Origin: Ectocarpus siliculosus
Taxonomy: Eukaryota; Sar; Phaeophyceae; Ectocarpales; Ectocarpaceae
Direction: 5' to 3'
DNA: 27,242 bases
Assembly: GCA_000310025.1 (NCBI GenBank)
Contig: FN649736.1
Coordinates: 370,523-397,764 of the forward strand
The translations under genes were made by a program, and so were the position numbers. The notes under the pieces were generated by a model, which saw only the letters and a list, made by a program, of their open reading frames with translations, ran no database searches and was not told the DNA's origin. This document shows, piece after piece, positions 1 to 10,300 of the stretch; the stretch's first letter is position 1, and the number at the start of each line of letters is the position of its first letter.

Positions 1-48
1 GGGAAAAGGGGGAACCCCCCCCCCCTTTCCCCCCCCCCCCTTGGGCCT

Positions 49-240
49 TGTTTGCCATCGGGGTTTGGGTTTTCGTGGCTTGGCAAGGACGTTGTAAAAC
101 AAGCCCCCCCCCCCGGTGTTTGCCATGGGGGTTTGGGTTTTCGTCGCTTGGCAAAGACGTTGTAAAACAAGCCCCCCCCCCCGGTGTTTGCCATCGGGAT
201 TGGGTTTTCGTCGCTTGGCAACGACGTTGTAAAACAAGCC
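49..240. repeat. 68-bp tandem repeat, about 3 copies (array A)
   Basis: The phrase tttgccatcgggg recurs at 51, 119 and 187, a period of 68 bases. Each monomer reads tttgccatc, gggttttcgt, cttggcaa, acgttgtaaaacaagcc and ends in a run of C. The last monomer passes straight into the repeat body at 241. A related two-copy array lies at 729-850. Confidence 0.9.
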
Positions 241-716
241 ATTTCACTTCGTGAACTCGGCAACCAGGTCGCCGTTTTTTTTTTACCTCGTTTTTTTTTT
301 TGGCGGTAACCATGAATGGTGGTCGAGTAGATCATGTTGTGCGGGGTCGAGAACCCTCACTCCGCGCAAGGGGGATGATCGCACCACGTTGTGTTAAAAT
401 GGTCAAGCATCCTCGAGGCAGTTACACAGTGCGAACAACTGTTTCTGGAAGTGAAAGCACCAGAAAATGAATTAAGTCATACGTAGCTGTCATTCGTACG
501 CAAGGATGTAAGCACAAGATGCCGAACACCCTTAGCAGGATGCAGCTCACCCTTCATGCGACTCGCCAAATACCTCACGGCGCTTCGCGCTTGGTGACGT
601 GAGAGCCTGGTCCGGTGAGAACTCGGCGTGCTCCGTCCCGGCTTTGTAGGGATGCGAGGTCAATGGTCAAACGACTACGGCATGCAAGACTATGAGTACC
701 CCCCCCCCCCCCCTTC
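241..716 (+). repeat. Poly-C-ended repeat element body, copy 1
   Basis: A unit of about 475 bases that starts with cacttcgtgaactcgg, passes two long T tracts (near 275 and 291), a unique middle (tcgcaccacgttgtg, gcatcctcgaggcag) and a 3' end gtagggatgcgaggtcaatgg...ggcatgc...gagtac followed by a C run. No reading frame of interest, no terminal inverted repeats and no tRNA-type A/B boxes were seen. It is nearly identical to the copy at 851-1327, at an offset of about 610 bases. Class unknown. Confidence 0.85.
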
Positions 717-728
717 CCCCTCCCGGGG

Positions 729-850
729 TTTGCCATCGGGGTTGGGTTTTCTTCCCTTGGCAACGACGTTGTAAAACAAGCCCCCCCCCCCAGGTGTTTG
801 CCATCGGGATTGGGTTTTCGTTGCTTGGCAATGACGTTGTAAAATAAGCC
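729..850. repeat. 68-bp tandem repeat, 2 copies (array B)
   Basis: Monomers begin at 729 and 797 with tttgccatcgggg/attggg and end in acgttgtaaaa(c/t)aagcc. They are the same monomers as in array A, lying between the poly-C end of the first element body and the start of the second. The composite unit is therefore monomers + body + poly-C, repeated in tandem. Confidence 0.88.
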
Positions 851-1327
851 AATTCACTTCGTGAACTCGGCAACCAGGTTACCGTTTTTTTTTTTTACCT
901 CGTTTTTTTTTTTTTGCGGTGACCATAATGGTGGTCGAGTAGATCATGTTGTGCGGGGTTGAGAACCCTCACATCGCGCAAAGGGGATGATCGCACCACG
1001 TTGTGTTAAAATGGTCAAGCATCCTCGAGGCAGGTACACAGCAGTGCTTATAACTGTCTCTGGAATTGAAAGCACCAGAAAATAGATTAAGTCATACACA
1101 GCTGTCATCCGTACGCAAGGAAGTAAGCACAAGATGCCGAACACCCTTAGCAGGATGAAGCTCACCCTTCATGCGACTCGCCGAATACCTCACGGCGCTT
1201 CACGCTTGGTGATGTGAGAGCCTGGTCCGGTGAGAATCCGGCGTGCTCCGTCCCGGCTTTGTAGGGATGCGAGGTCAATGGTCTAACGACTACGGCATGC
1301 ACGACTATGAGTACCCCCCCCCCCCCA
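851..1327 (+). repeat. Poly-C-ended repeat element body, copy 2
   Basis: Second, slightly diverged copy of the 241-716 unit with the same landmarks: cacttcgtgaactcgg at 855, two T tracts, tcgcaccacgttgtg, gtagggatgcgaggtcaatggtc at 1261, and a terminal gagtac plus C run. Its poly-C end lies 3 bases before one candidate acceptor (cccaaag, ending 1330) and about 50 bases before the other (gcgttaaag, ending 1379) of the first visible PPR exon. Confidence 0.87.
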
Positions 1328-1379
1328 AAGCACGCTCCCGCCCCGCACAAACCGAGCACCATTCCTTCCCGCGTTAAAG

Positions 1380-4300
1380 TCGGCTTTCCCCACAACAATG
1401 TTACCGTTGAATCGGACAGCATCGTGATCGCAGCCTGCGACCGCAGCGGTGCCTGGGACGTGGCCCTGATGATGCTGGACGATGCCAGGGAGGAGGAGGA
1501 CGGCGGCGACGGTGGAAACGAGGGAGGAGGGATGAAGACCAAGGGCAAGGCTAACGTCTTCGCCTACACGGCGGCCGTGTCCGCCTGCGGAAAGGCCGGT
1601 CGCTGGGAGGAGGCCGTGGGTCTGCTGGACGTGAGAAGAAGGATATCGTGGGGGGGTTGTGGTGGGCAAAAGCGGACGTTCTTTTTTGGTGAACGACGCA
1701 AAAATTACCAGGTCGAAGCTTCTTGAACGTAGTAGGTTTGGTCTTGTTGGGGGTCGAAAAAGCGGCACCACCGAAGGCGACTAAACATTGGGAGGATCGT
1801 GAGGAGCTTGGAGAGGGGAGTGGGCCTGCCGCTTTTTGCTGTCGCTGTTGCTCTCCCGGCTTGGGCGTGTGCTGCCACTGCTGTTGCTGTTTTATGGCCG
1901 CGTGCCCCAAATCCCCTCCTGTCGCCGCCGCCGCCGCCGCCTCCGCTGCTTTCTGATGGTGATTTTGTTCTTGCCGCGTCTGGCACCAGCTCATGCGCCA
2001 GGACGGCGTCTCCCCGAACGGGATCACCCTCCGCACGGCCCTCATCGCCCTCGAGAACGCACCGCCTCCAATCGAAACCCGGGGACAACCCGCCCCCGTC
2101 CCCTCCCCCCCGCCCGCTCCTTCAAACCGGCCACCGCCAGCAGCCCACTCGTCGGCAGTGGAAACCCCCTCCGGCGAAGAAACCCGGGGACGTGTTGGAT
2201 CGTCCCCTCCCGTCGTCCCCTGGAAAGTGGCGGTTTCGCTTCTGGAGAGCATGGCGCGGGGCGAGGTCGAGGGGGAAGAGGGGAGGAGGGTTTCTCCGGC
2301 ACCGAGGGATTTTTCGGCGGGGTTGACGGCGGCTTGCTTCGGGGGGGCGGAGTGGTCGTCCATTGTACAGGTGTCAGGCTCCACAAGGCGCGGGTTGCGC
2401 CATCTCCCTGTCTCGACATGTCGTTGTGCCCCCATTGCTATTCCGTTTGATAAACCGGTCATGAAAGGACAGTTCTGAATCGGTCATGAAGTGTTGTGTT
2501 GAAACGGCCGCTGATGCGGGCCGATTTCTGAAAGGCGGGCGTGGCACTCTCTTCATGCCGTCTTTTCGAAGGCCGTTCGCATACGGGTTGTAAGGGTTCT
2601 GGAGTTACGCGCGCTGCTCGTTCTTAACGGCGGTGAATTGACCTCGGGGCAACCCGCGTTGCAGAAATACGGGGCAGAAGAACCCTAAGGTCGTGGTAGC
2701 TTTCCCCCGCTACTGTGGGGCAGCAGAGTTTCTCCGTTGATAGTTTGGCAAGAAGAGAGGGTCCAGGCAGAGTGAGCGGGACGGTGCCACACGTGGTGAT
2801 CCGCCCGATCATGCCAGCATTCTCCGTGTCGAATACCCGTGTATCCATCAGTGGCCTCTCGAGACCCCATGGTAACCCTTCTCAGAATGGGTGCTTCCTG
2901 TAGCACTGAATGTGTCCTCATGAGTCCTACTCTTACAATGTTCTTCCCGTCATCCACAAGCAGGACCCCGCGATGTTTTCGCGACCGAAAGGAACGTCGA
3001 TTCCGTACTACCAACACGTTTCTAGATGATTCCTAATGATACCACGTCGCCCGCCCCCCTCGACTTCGTCGATCCCCTCTGCGTTACCCCCTCCCTCAGA
3101 TATTAGACCTTATGCACGCGTGTGAAGCCAGAGCTCAGCCCGCGGACAACCCTCCAGGGATCAACGGGGCTCTTGAGGGGGGCCGTGAATCGGTCGGGGG
3201 CGACGCAGATTGGGGTCCCGACGGAGGTTCGTCGTCGGGGTTGGTGCAGGCGTACAACCACGTGATTCGCGCCTGCGGGGCCGCCGGCGGCACCGAGTTT
3301 GTCCTCGCGCTGCTGCAAGAAATGCACCGGCGGTGAGATGGCCTAAAAAGAACAACACTAACGCTAACCCAAACCCGAACCCTAACAACCCAAACCCTAA
3401 CCCTAACAACCCAAACCCTAACACTAACAACCCAAACCCTAACCCTAACAACCCAAACCCTAACCCTAACAACCCTAACCCTAACCCTAACAACCCAAAC
3501 CCTAACCCTAACAACCCAAACCCTAACCCTAACAACCCTAATCCTAACCCTAACAACCCAAACCCTAACCCTAACAACCCTAACCCTAACCCTAACAACC
3601 CAAACCCTAACCCTAACAACCCTAATCCTAACCCTAACAACCCAAACCCTAACCCTAACAACCCTAACCCTAACCCTAACAACCCTAACCCTAACCCTAA
3701 CAATCCTAACCCTCCGTAGCAATCAATAAAACCGTTTTGTTTTTACGGCGTAACAGGTGCCGCCGATGTCTGCTTTCTGCGCGCTTGTTTTGTTTTTTTT
3801 CTTTTTTTTTCTGGTACGAGTCCGTTTATGTTGTTTCCAGTTTTTTTTCTGTGCTCGGTTGTTGTGCCCCAACGTCCTGTGCTGTCCTTGCGTGTGTTAC
3901 TGTGGCAACCTTATCCCAGCCCAGAGAACAAACAAAAACATGGAGTGAAAACAAGAGGGTAGTCTTGACGAGTACATGAAAATCCGGTGGGCCAGAGGAT
4001 ACATGCATTCCGAGGTTGAGCAGCAGAGGTCCTCGAACAAGGCCGCACAGCAGTGCCAAAGGATTCGGCCCGTCTTGTACAGGGCACCCGGCACTACAGT
4101 CAATATGAGACAACTTGATATTCCATCTGTCTGTGTCACGCGATGCCGCCGGCCCTATATGTACGGGGCCACTGTCTTAATTTATGCGGTTTTTGCAGCC
4201 TTGTACAGGGATCACTGTAGGACATACCACGGTATGGTATTACCGTAGCCTTTCTATGCACTGTACCGAACGACCGCATGAATGTTTTTTTGTGTTATTT

Positions 4301-7300
4301 TTGTCCGGTTTGAAGGGGGGTTCCGCCGGATGCAGCGAGCTACTCGGGGGCGATCATCGCCTGCGATCTGGCCGGCATGTGGCGTGAGGCCGTTGGCCTC
4401 CTGGACGACATGCGAGAAAAAACGGGCGTGGAGTGAGTTGGGGAGGGGGAGCGGGAAAAAGGGCTTAGATATACAGACAGAACCATTCGACACAGTGGCA
4501 TGAAGAGATGCAGAGAGAGAGAGAGATGGGTGCAGAGGACGCACGGGGGTAGGTGCATTCTTGCTGGCTGTCGTTGCTGCTCAGATGTTCTTTACAGGTG
4601 ATGGCCAGACAGGCATGCGTTGTTCTGTCTACTCTTTGTTGTCCCGGTTGATTTTTTTTACGTCATGTCGGTACACGAGAGAAACGTCCAAAGACAAGCG
4701 GTGGTAGGCGCAGGCGTAAGTGCGTTCGAACGCGTACATTGTATATTTTCAGATCCATTGCTCACAGCCAAGAGGGAGCGGAGCGAAAGAAAACCGACCG
4801 AAGAGTGCAAAGGAAAGCTCTTGACAAGATCTTTTCAAAACCACCATTGTCGGCAATTGCAGCCTCTTCGTTGTGAGGCAATCGAGCTTAATACAATCGA
4901 TCGAACACCTCTGCTTTCACCCACGCTCTTTACGGTGACGACAAAATGAGCAACGTCGAGTCCTGCTTGTCTGGCACGAAAGTCAATCAAAGGTATAGAA
5001 GGCTGGCATGATGCAACGGGATGCAACATCCGCGATAGTTATTGATAATCTTTTCCCGCTATGCCTGCACAACAACAACTTTCCAGGCCGGACCTGGTGT
5101 GCTACAACTGCGCCGTTAAGGCGTGCGGCAGCAGCGGGGAATTCGAGCAAGCGCTGAGCATCGTAGAGGTAGATACATCACTTGGATAGTTTCTAAGGGC
5201 TCCCCCTGCCTAGGCCTGCTCATGTAGCAGTTGTCTGTTGTTCATGTTTTCAGGGATTTTTCGCTCGAACCATATGCGTTGTATGTACGGTAGCACAGGG
5301 CAAAAAGGCCTGAGTGGTGCTAGTCGGGCGTATGCTTGCTAGATACATTCGTCGATCGTGCTTCTGGAGACGGCGTTTGGTCACTACACATGACCGCGAA
5401 ATACAGATGACTGTCTATGTTAGTAAGCCTGAGTTCATTAATGTGGCGGGTGGGGTTAGTTTTCACGTAACGTTTTCGTTTGCCTCTTTGACAACATTTT
5501 CATCTCACCCTCTCTCCCCGTGTGTTTCTTTTCCCGCAGTTCTGGTTGTTTTTAGCAATTGATTGTTTCGACACCGCCCGTGCACATGAAAGAGTTCGTT
5601 TTTTCTGGTTGTTTGCGTGGTTCTCCGGCGAGCCTCGTGTCTTCCTCCCCGATACGGACGCACACCGTTCCTACATCACTGCCACCTGCGAGTTCCCATC
5701 ACCTCGACACACATGCCGGTCTCTTTTCGTCCATGCGAATGCTGTCCAGTCTTGTTTTTTTTCTTCTAACGACGCCCGTCAACGGAGTGAAAAAATGCTG
5801 CTGTTGGTATCCTGGCGCAAGCTGACGAGACTCCCCGCTGCTTTCGACGTTTCGCGAAAACACAACAGACGATGGGAGAACGCGGTGTTGCGCCTGATGA
5901 GAGCACCTACAGCAACGCCATCACGGCGTGCGGCAACGCTGGCAAAGCCAAGAGAGCGGTAGGACTGCTCCAGGTGCGTCGTTCATTGCCTCCAAGCTAG
6001 GTCATGGGTACGTATGCCTACATAACGTTTCCGTTCGATATTATCGTTGCAAGTATCGCAACCCCCCCCCCGTCCGTGATACCGTAAATCCATCCGCCCG
6101 AACCGGCATGTGTGATCTACCCGGTACATGCGATGTACCCGAACCGGCACATGAGATCTCCCGAATCGGTACATGTGATCTACCCGATGCTGTACATGCG
6201 ATGTACCCGAATCGGCACATGAGATCTACCCGAATAGGTAACTGTGATCTCCCAAAGCGGTACTTGCGATCTACCCGAGCCAACAAGAGACGGTCCAAGG
6301 GACTCTTGCTCCGGACGACCAAAAGGCCACGCTGCAGCATCGCACTCCCAAGAACTTGGCTTTCCCATTCCCAATCTCCCACGCGCGCGCATGCATGCTT
6401 GTGGGCGATCCCTTCCGTTCAGGCGATGAAAGACGACGGTGTGCCCGCGGGGCTAGTCGCCCACAACGCCGCGATTGGTGCGTGCGACAAGGCCGGAGAG
6501 TTCTCGCTCGTGCTCTCGGTGTTGAAGGACATGAGGTCGGCCGGGATTCGACCCGACGCCATTAGCTACGCCGGAGCCATAAGGTGTGCTGGAGTGAGGA
6601 GAAACACTAGAGAGACGAAGAGAAAAGAGAAAGGAAAAGGGGAAAGACGAAGGAGAAAGTGCGGAACAGCATTGATGTTGTGCTGCTCACCTTGAGCCAC
6701 CACTTTGTTAGAAGTCATTTGGTGAAATGCCTGATGTTGAAAGACATAGAGACAAGACGAGCAAACCGAGCTTTCATTTCGACTTTCTCTTTTGGTAGGT
6801 GACGGGAGGTAGTACGTGTAGGCTATGTCTAGGGCTAGCATGGCTCCGGACATTAGTGTTTCGGGCATTTTAGACCAGATGAACGTCGCTCCGCAAAGAC
6901 TTGGTTGCTTACTTGTACCGCAACAGCATTCCTAGAACAGGGCTCCTCGCTTTGTATGTGCAGTCGACGGTTGTAGTAGAAGAAACAAGTCCTTAAATTC
7001 GAAATCAATGAGCTTGATGGGTCGGGGTCCAGACGTGTCACATGCGGTGTTCTGTTCTGGTCGTGGAGGACAGGGATAGCTCGCTCAACTACCAGTCGGG
7101 GTCAAGCCATGACTACCACCGTATTGTAGCAGGATACTGATGATATATTCTTCCAAGCATATATCCCAAATCGCTCAAGCAATTGAAGCTAAGGCCATGA
7201 CCTACAACAACGGTACGTAGGATTTGCAGCGATTTCAGTTTCCAGCATTTCCTGAAGTACGCCATCACCCCAAGCTTGAACAGCCCACCCCCGGCGAATG

Positions 7301-10300
7301 CAATCTACTTTTTCCCGGCGACCACGCGACGACGATCAGCTCCTGCGACAAGGCCGGAGAGTGGCGTCTCACCCTCGGGCTGTACGATCAGATGGTGGCC
7401 GACATGGCTGCGGACTCTTCCGCTTCGTCGGCCGGCGACTCCGAGGCGGGAGCTCATCAACGAAGAAAGGGCGAGAGTGGGGTTTCCTCTCGCACCGAAG
7501 GCGTTTCGAAGGGGCCGGGGGTGCTGCTACCGCCTCCCCGGGCCACGGTGGCCGCCCTCACTGCTTGCGCGAGGTGAGGGGTCGACCGCAGGGGGACACC
7601 ATTGAAATGTTGTTGAAATATTGTTGTCGTTTCGGATGGTAGTGAGACATGCAGGGGGGGGGCGCCGCACCGCACTCGCTCTGTTTCAGCTGTCCTCGGC
7701 TGCCTGCGTAGCGCGGGTGTGACGTGGTGCAGTTTCCGGATGAAGAACCCCGGCGGTGTTTCGCGCCACCACCGCGAAGTGTCGCCGGCTTGTCCGAGCT
7801 GTGTGCAAGCATGAGCCGGCTTTGGGTGCCTCCAGCAGGCGGTGCTGTGAAGAATCTGTTGATGAAAACTCAGTCTCTCGCCGGGACTGTAACCTGCTCA
7901 AGACGAGACGGGTCTGGTGTGCGCTTCGCGAGGCCGGAGGGCGTGCGGACCTCGCCTCGGGGAGTGTGGGTAGGGTTCGACTGAAGCAAGCGGCGCTGCA
8001 ATCAGGGGCGAACTCTTTGTTTAGGCCTATGTAGCCAAGCGTCCACCCCTTCCGTTGGATATGTCCAGAGGAAAGCAGGCAACAAGCTGGTCTAAATGGT
8101 CTTATGTTGAATCAGTGGCGCTGTTGCACGCCCTTTCTGCGTATTTTTGTTTTGAAAATGAGGGCCTTGTGTTAGAGCTTGCCGGGGTCGACACCGCACA
8201 ATTTTGACGGAGTTGACTTTCATAGGCGTGTTTGTGGGGCGCTTCTGGCCTCAGCGTATCCGTGTTGTACGATGGGTTTTGCTTCCAGCCTCACGTGGCA
8301 CCGTTTTCTTGACGCAAAAGCTGCACATGTTCTCGTCAAACGTGCCGTAGCTTGTAGCACTGCCGGAAGCTACGCGAGGGTAGCCTTTGTGCGACCGCCG
8401 GTCCCAAACCCTTCACCGCAGCTTCGAGGGGGCTTCCCGTATCAACAACATAGAAAAAAAGCAGTTCTGGCGTCAGAATCAAGGATTTCTGGCGTTCTTT
8501 CCTAGGGCAGGCACGCAGTCGACAACATTCCGCGCGAACTGAACGAAGCGTCATTTGTCGTGTGTGTCTGCCGGTGCAGGGGGGGGCAGTGGGAAAAGGC
8601 CGTGGGTATCCTTCGTGATGTGCAGAACAAAAGCGGCGGGCTGGAGGCCGACCGCAGCGGCAGCGGTGATGGCTCCAGCGTCGGTGGCCGCAGCGGGGCT
8701 TGGACGTACTTTGGTCAGGCGTCGTCTCTGGCCTTCAATGCGGCTCTGGTTGCTTGCGCCAAGGTGAGGAAACGCCTCGAGTGGAACAGGGAACTAACTC
8801 CCATGCACTGGGACCGTGCGGGGAGAAAAACCGCATGCCTTGGAGAGAGGAAGAATCTTTGGGATCTTTTTCTCTGAAGCTGGAAGACACTCTCTACCAG
8901 TAGTTTCGAAGCGGGTCCCACTCGGGGTGCGTGTGGCCCAAGTCTCAGGGCACACAGGGGGTGAGCTTGAAGTGGTGATGTGGTCCAGTTTTCATGCCAT
9001 GCCGTCGCCCGTCGACCCCGCTTGTTTGTCAGGCCAACGTCGTAAAGATTTAACGCTGTCCTACATTTATGGTTTGCGATTGTGTGGTGTGCGGAACCGA
9101 GGTCCTCGGCCACTAATAGTCGTCTGGCGGGGCTTTCCAGCAAAAAGTCCCGATCAGTGCCACGCTATTTGAACGCATCCCCGTCTCCATTCGACCGCTT
9201 TTCTATGTCACGTCCCACACGATGCTGACTGTCCATTCCGCGCCCCCCCCCCCATCTGCCTGCCACCGCCGTGCGCCGGACTCGTACGCCTTGGCAGGGA
9301 GCTGAAATGGAGGCGGCGGAGGGGCGAGAGGGCGGCTGGCGGGAGGCCCTCGAGGTCCTGGACATGGTGGTGAGACACGCTCCGTCCTCCGACACGGCAG
9401 TACCGAACGCTTGCTGCTAATTTGCTAATTTGTGTATACATATTAATATTTCCTGTGTCCATGTTCATCGCCACGTCACCTCCATCCCATCCATGTGAAT
9501 AGCAACGCCGATTGCAGTACGCGTCGCCACGTAAGGACCTGGGGATTAAGAAACCCACAGGCTCAAATAATAAGAAATCGTTTCAAGGACTTGATCACTG
9601 GAACAGGTGCCCTGTTTAAGCACCCCATAGTAAGACCACTGCAACACGTGCTCAGTTGATCATCCTATGCTAAAACCTAAGTGTACACTGATACATAGAG
9701 AAAATTAGCAAACTAACCTCGTGCGAAATAAGGAAGAGGCTCATTAGAGTGGTGTCGCCTTCTGTACATCCGCCAACATGGCAATCAGGACACGTTCGCC
9801 TACAGTCGGGGCCTCTCCTTGGCGCGATCATACGTGCTAGGTAGGTTCACCCGCCCCATAGCGGACACCCGCCCCATTCAAAGAATCAAGTGAACGAGAT
9901 GGTTGTGTCTTGTGCCAAGAGATTTCACGCGCTCTATGCCGGCCACCCGCCCTATCTAACCCGCCCTACTAGAGAGCGACCCCGAACTACTACTTTGTAC
10001 ATCTCGTGATGTGTGCAGTGTTGATCCGCCGTCTCCATCTCCCCCACTCTCCCCCGAAAAAAGGGTCCTTGTCCGGATCTGACGGGCTATGGCCTTGCCA
10101 TCACGGCCTGCGGCTTCGCCAACAACGTGGACGCGTGCGTGGGGCTGCTGGGCGAGATGCTCCGGAGGGACATGACGCCGACGCTCGCGGACTACCACGG
10201 CTCGCTCCGCGCTTGCGCCGCGCGCAGAAGGTGGGGCGGGGCAGCGCGGGGGGGAGAAACCCGATGATGTTGTTGCCGTAGGTGGCATGATGTAAGATAT

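Noticed and set aside
1551-2462. 303-codon minus-strand open frame over PPR exons 1-2
   Set aside because: It is a low-complexity (Gln/Pro/Arg/Gly) shadow of GC-rich sense exons; the plus strand carries clear PPR motifs and splice sites.
3210-3719. Plus-strand open frame with a long Asn-Pro repeat
   Set aside because: It is a read-through of the 21-bp telomere-like minisatellite (21 bases = 7 codons keeps every frame open). Its frame differs from the PPR exon it overlaps, and it lies across a good donor (GTGAGA at 3333).
3135-3722. Minus-strand Val-Arg and Leu-Gly repeat frames
   Set aside because: These are antisense shadows of the same minisatellite, with no start context or partner exons.
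6103-6280. Possible CRISPR-like array
   Set aside because: Units are contiguous and all similar, with no unique spacers, and they sit in an intron of a eukaryotic gene.
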